35,788 nucleotides of DNA from Pseudoxanthomonas suwonensis (GTDB lineage Bacteria; Pseudomonadota; Gammaproteobacteria; Xanthomonadales; Xanthomonadaceae), in assembly GCF_010093235.1 (NCBI RefSeq), contig NZ_PDWP01000032.1, positions 1-35,788 on the forward strand, given 5' to 3'. Positions 33,233 through 35,788 of this stretch are shown here, piece after piece. The notes below the pieces were generated by a model that was given only the letters and a program-made list of their open reading frames with translations, did not search any database and had not been told where the DNA came from. Each line of letters starts with the position of its first letter. Position 1 is the stretch's first letter. Both the position numbers and the translations under genes were made by a program.

Positions 33233-33922
33233 TCAGTACGGGTACAGGCGCGAGTTGAAGAAGCGGCCCAGCCAGCCCATCGCGTTGGCCTGGGCGATGG
33301 CGCCGCGACCGCCGTAGACGATGCGCGCGTCGCCGACGCGGCTGGACGGCACGGTGTTGTCGCGGCCGATGTCCTGCGGGCGGACGATGCCCTGGATCTG
33401 CACCAGCTCGTCGCCCTGGTTCAGGCGCAGGTTCTTCTCGCCCTGGACCACCAGGTTGCCGTTGGGCAGGCGCTGGACGACGCTGACGGTGACGCTGCCC
33501 TGCAGGCGGTTGCTCTGGCTGGACTTGCCCTGTCCGTCGAAGTCGCGCTCGCCGCTGGCCGAGGCCGAGAGGATGTCGCGCCCCTTGTAGGTCACCGGGC
33601 CGCCAAGCAGCGAAGTCACGCCGGTGGACAGCTCGCTTTCCTTGCTGACCTGGGTGGTGGCACTGGTCTGCGCGGTGGTCGACTCGACCAGGGTGATGGT
33701 CAGCAGGTCGCCGACGTCGCGGGCGATGCGGTCGCCGTACAGCGACATGCCCTGGCCGCCAGCGTAGATCGCGCCGGGCGTCGGCGCGCCCTGCACCGGC
33801 ATGACCGCCACCACCGGGGCCATGGGCGGGTAGGGGCGCACGTCGCCGGCGGCCACGCAGCCGCCCAGCAGCAGCGCGGCCGGCAGGGCCAGTGCGGTGG
33901 CGATGCGAGAACGGGGGTTCAT
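33233..33922 (-). CDS. flgH: FlgH, L-ring lipoprotein
   Basis: A 229-residue protein with a lipoprotein signal: [17 protein letters not shown], where the lipobox LGGC puts the lipidated Cys at residue 22. The conserved FlgH sequence follows: [58 protein letters not shown] and [14 protein letters not shown]. FlgH forms the outer-membrane ring. It lies 28 nt downstream of flgG. Confidence 0.98.
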   Translation of the reverse strand: MNPRSRIATALALPAALLLGGCVAAGDVRPYPPMAPVVAVMPVQGAPTPGAIYAGGQGMSLYGDRIARDVGDLLTITLVESTTAQTSATTQVSKESELSTGVTSLLGGPVTYKGRDILSASASGERDFDGQGKSSQSNRLQGSVTVSVVQRLPNGNLVVQGEKNLRLNQGDELVQIQGIVRPQDIGRDNTVPSSRVGDARIVYGGRGAIAQANAMGWLGRFFNSRLYPY

Positions 33923-33950
33923 GGCAGGCTCCAGCGGCGCGACGCGCCGG

Positions 33951-34736
33951 TCAGACGTTGTTGTTGAGGTAGCCGAGCATCGAGTCGGTGGTGGAGATGG
34001 CCTTGGCGTTCATCTCGTAGGCGCGCTGGGTCTCGATCATGCTGACCAGCTCCTCGACCACGTTGACGTTGCTGCCCTCCAGCGCGCCCTGTTCGACCAG
34101 GCCCAGGCCGTTGAGGCCCGGGGTGCCGTTCTGGGCCGGGCCCGAGGCGGTGGTTTCGATGTACAGGTTCTCGCCGCGCGCCTGCAGGCCCGCGGGATTG
34201 ATGAAGTCGGTCAGGGTCAGGGCGCCGATCTCAAGCGCCTGGCCGTCGCCGGCCATCTGCACGGTGATCGTGCCGTCGGTGCCGATGGTCATCGACTGCG
34301 CGCCTTCCGGGACCTGGATGCCCGGCTGCACCGGGTAGCCGCTGCTGGTCACCAGCTCGCCCTGGGCGTTGACCTGGAAGCTGCCGTCGCGGGTATAGGC
34401 CGAGCTGCCGTCGGGCATCAGCACCTCGAAGAAGCCGCGGCCGTTGATCATCACGTCGAGGGCGCGGCCGGTCTGCTGAGGGTTGCCCTGGGCGAAGTCC
34501 TTGGCGGTGGACACCACGCGCACGCCGGTGCCCAGCTGCAGGCCGGACGGGAGCTGGGTCTGGGCCGAGGTCGAGCCGCCGGGCTGGCGCACCTGCTGGT
34601 ACAGCAGGTCCTCGAAGTTGGCGCGGTCGCGCTTGAAGCCGGTGGTGTTGGTGTTGGCCAGGTTGTTGGACACCACCGACATGCGCGTCTGCTGCGCATC
34701 CAGACCGGTCTTGGCGACCCAGAGTGCCTGATTCAT
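33951..34736 (-). CDS. flgG: FlgG, distal rod protein
   Basis: A 261-residue protein of exact family length. [47 protein letters not shown] is the rod motif, and [39 protein letters not shown] is the standard C-terminus. ATG at 34736 matches the family start. The frame upstream is open but crosses a sigma54 promoter and is not coding. The gene is 270 nt from flgF, an unusually wide gap for this pair. Confidence 0.98.
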   Translation of the reverse strand: MNQALWVAKTGLDAQQTRMSVVSNNLANTNTTGFKRDRANFEDLLYQQVRQPGGSTSAQTQLPSGLQLGTGVRVVSTAKDFAQGNPQQTGRALDVMINGRGFFEVLMPDGSSAYTRDGSFQVNAQGELVTSSGYPVQPGIQVPEGAQSMTIGTDGTITVQMAGDGQALEIGALTLTDFINPAGLQARGENLYIETTASGPAQNGTPGLNGLGLVEQGALEGSNVNVVEELVSMIETQRAYEMNAKAISTTDSMLGYLNNNV

Positions 34737-34775
34737 GACGCGGTACCTCACGTGACGGATTGACGCCATGGCATA

Positions 34776-34791
34776 TGCATGGCGCGTGCCA
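34776..34791 (-). promoter_or_regulatory. Sigma54 (-24/-12) promoter for flgG
   Basis: The minus strand reads TGGCACGCGCCATGCA. The -24 block is perfect and the GG-GC spacing is 10 nt; the -12 block has A for the first T of TTGCA. It lies about 40 nt before the flgG ATG, in the flgF-flgG gap, giving an internal start for flgGHIJKL. Confidence 0.8.
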
Positions 34792-35006
34792 GAACGGCGT
34801 CGATGGGCCGTCGCGGGCGTCCGGGGAGGCAGGAGGCGGTGGAGGGGGCGGCCGGCCGGCACCGGGCGTCCTGGCGCGGGTGGCGCACGGCTTCCGCGGG
34901 GCGGGGCAGGCAAGTTCCTGCGGCAGCGGGCACGATGGCGCGGCCAGGCGCAGGCGCGCCCGCTACAGGCCAGCCCGGGGCAAGGCGGGGAGATGCGCCG
35001 GGCGGC

Positions 35007-35756
35007 TCAGCCGCCCAGGCGCAGCAGGCTGTTGGAGGTCCGCGCGTTCTCGTCGCCGGTCTTGATGACCTTCACCTGCATCTCGAACTGGCGCTGGATC
35101 TGGATCATCTGCACCAGGGCGCCGGCCGCGTCGACGTTGCTTTCCTCGACCGCACCGGTGGTCATCACCGTGCCGGGCGCCTGCAGCAATGCCTGCTGCG
35201 GACTGGTGTTGCGCATCAGGCCGTCCTGGCCGCGGGTCAGCTGCTCCGGCCTCGCCTCGACCACCTTCAGCCGGCCCAGGACCGCCATCGTGTCGGCGCC
35301 TTCGCCCAGCGGCACGATCGATACCGTGCCGTCCTGGCCGATCTCCAGTGCCTGGTGCGGCGGCAGCACCATCGGGTTGCCGCCCTCGTCCAGCAACGGG
35401 TGCCCGCCGGCGGTGACCAGCTGGCCGTTGGGCGTCAGCGACAGGTTTCCGGCGCGGGTATAGGCCTCGCCACCGTCCGGCGACTGCACGGCCAGCCAGC
35501 GGTCGGCGTGCAGCGAGACGTCCAGGGCGTTACCGGTCACCCGCATGGCGCCGAGGCTGGAGTTGAACCCCTGGTCCACGTGGAGCGCCGCGACCCGCGA
35601 CGGGTATCCGGCGCCGCGCACGGGGAAGGCCTCGGTGTTGGCCAGCACCGCCTTGAAGCCGGCGGTGTCGACGTTGGCCAGGTTGTGGCTGACCGTGGCC
35701 TGCGCCTGCAGCGACGCGCGGGCGCCGGTCATCGCGATGTAGAGCGCTTTGTCCAT
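35007..35756 (-). CDS. flgF: FlgF, proximal rod protein
   Basis: A 249-residue rod protein. MDKALYIAMTGARASLQAQATVSHNLANVDTAGFKAVLANTEAFPV is the FlgF-type N-terminus, and ESNVDAAGALVQMIQIQRQFEMQVKVIKTGDENARTSNSLLRLGG is the FlgF C-terminus. It builds the proximal rod with FlgB and FlgC, whose genes should lie just outside the window. The ATG at 35756 has no clear Shine-Dalgarno sequence, because a repeat arm ending AGCCGGGATT directly precedes it. Confidence 0.97.
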   Translation of the reverse strand: MDKALYIAMTGARASLQAQATVSHNLANVDTAGFKAVLANTEAFPVRGAGYPSRVAALHVDQGFNSSLGAMRVTGNALDVSLHADRWLAVQSPDGGEAYTRAGNLSLTPNGQLVTAGGHPLLDEGGNPMVLPPHQALEIGQDGTVSIVPLGEGADTMAVLGRLKVVEARPEQLTRGQDGLMRNTSPQQALLQAPGTVMTTGAVEESNVDAAGALVQMIQIQRQFEMQVKVIKTGDENARTSNSLLRLGG

Positions 35757-35760
35757 GGGA

Positions 35761-35788
35761 AGCCGGGATTGGGGATTGGGGATTGGGG
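35761..35788. repeat. Repeat arm upstream of flgF, related to the flhA-flhF element
   Basis: AGCCGGGATT is followed by repeated GGGGATT units up to the window edge. The first ten bases are identical to the flhF-proximal end of the element at 360-391, in the same orientation and again 4-7 nt before a start codon. The rest lies outside the window. Confidence 0.65.

Noticed and set aside
33951-34913. Longer flgG frame with a 59-residue extension
   Set aside because: The family start is [12 protein letters not shown] at 34736, and the extension crosses the sigma54 site at 34776-34791.

Overview
The window is a continuous stretch of a flagellar gene cluster, with every recognised gene on the minus strand. 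Reading in the direction of transcription (from high to low coordinates) the order is flgF-flgG-flgH-flgI-flgJ-flgK-flgL, fliC, a very large glycosyltransferase, fliD-fliS-fliT-small ORF-PilZ-like protein, a LuxR-type response regulator, rpoN-vemR-fleQ, fliE-F-G-H-I-J-K, fliL-M-N-O-P-Q-R, flhB-flhA and the first 117 codons of flhF. High GC, the block rpoN-vemR-fleQ and the overall order point to a gammaproteobacterium of the Xanthomonadaceae (Xanthomonas/Stenotrophomonas/Lysobacter/Luteimonas group) with a polar, FleQ/sigma54-controlled flagellum. The genus cannot be fixed from this sequence alone.

Region by region: 35788-30991 holds rod, P-ring and L-ring genes and flgJ; 30987-27911 the hook-associated proteins FlgK and FlgL; 27910-26404 a monocistronic flagellin gene between two intrinsic terminators; 26385-22637 the putative flagellin glycosyltransferase; 22628-19595 the filament cap, export chaperones and a degenerate PilZ protein; 19495-15360 the regulators; 15329-8442 the MS-ring, switch and export ATPase operon; 8050-1 the switch and export-gate operon.

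The control logic can be read from the DNA. Sigma54 (-24/-12) sites with GG-N10-GC spacing lie before flgG, the glycosyltransferase gene, fliE, fliL and flhB. Sigma28 (FliA) sites with exact 11-nt spacers lie before fliC (two in tandem), fliD and fliS. RpoN and FleQ encoded here would fire the first set. FliA, normally encoded beyond flhF, would fire the second. Many genes overlap by 4 nt (ATGA, GTGA or TTGA), which suggests strong translational coupling.

The points most worth a second look are an in-frame amber codon that splits flgJ exactly between its rod-cap and peptidoglycan-hydrolase domains; a helically phased triple CCCTAC/GTAGGG array before rpoN; a four-domain, 1233-residue glycosyltransferase with its own sigma54 promoter although flagellin is sigma28-driven; a related intergenic repeat abutting both flhF and flgF; a 24-bp perfect palindrome between fliK and fliL; and a hairpin that hides the flhB ribosome binding site. 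I saw no tRNA, rRNA, CRISPR array, insertion sequence or phage gene.
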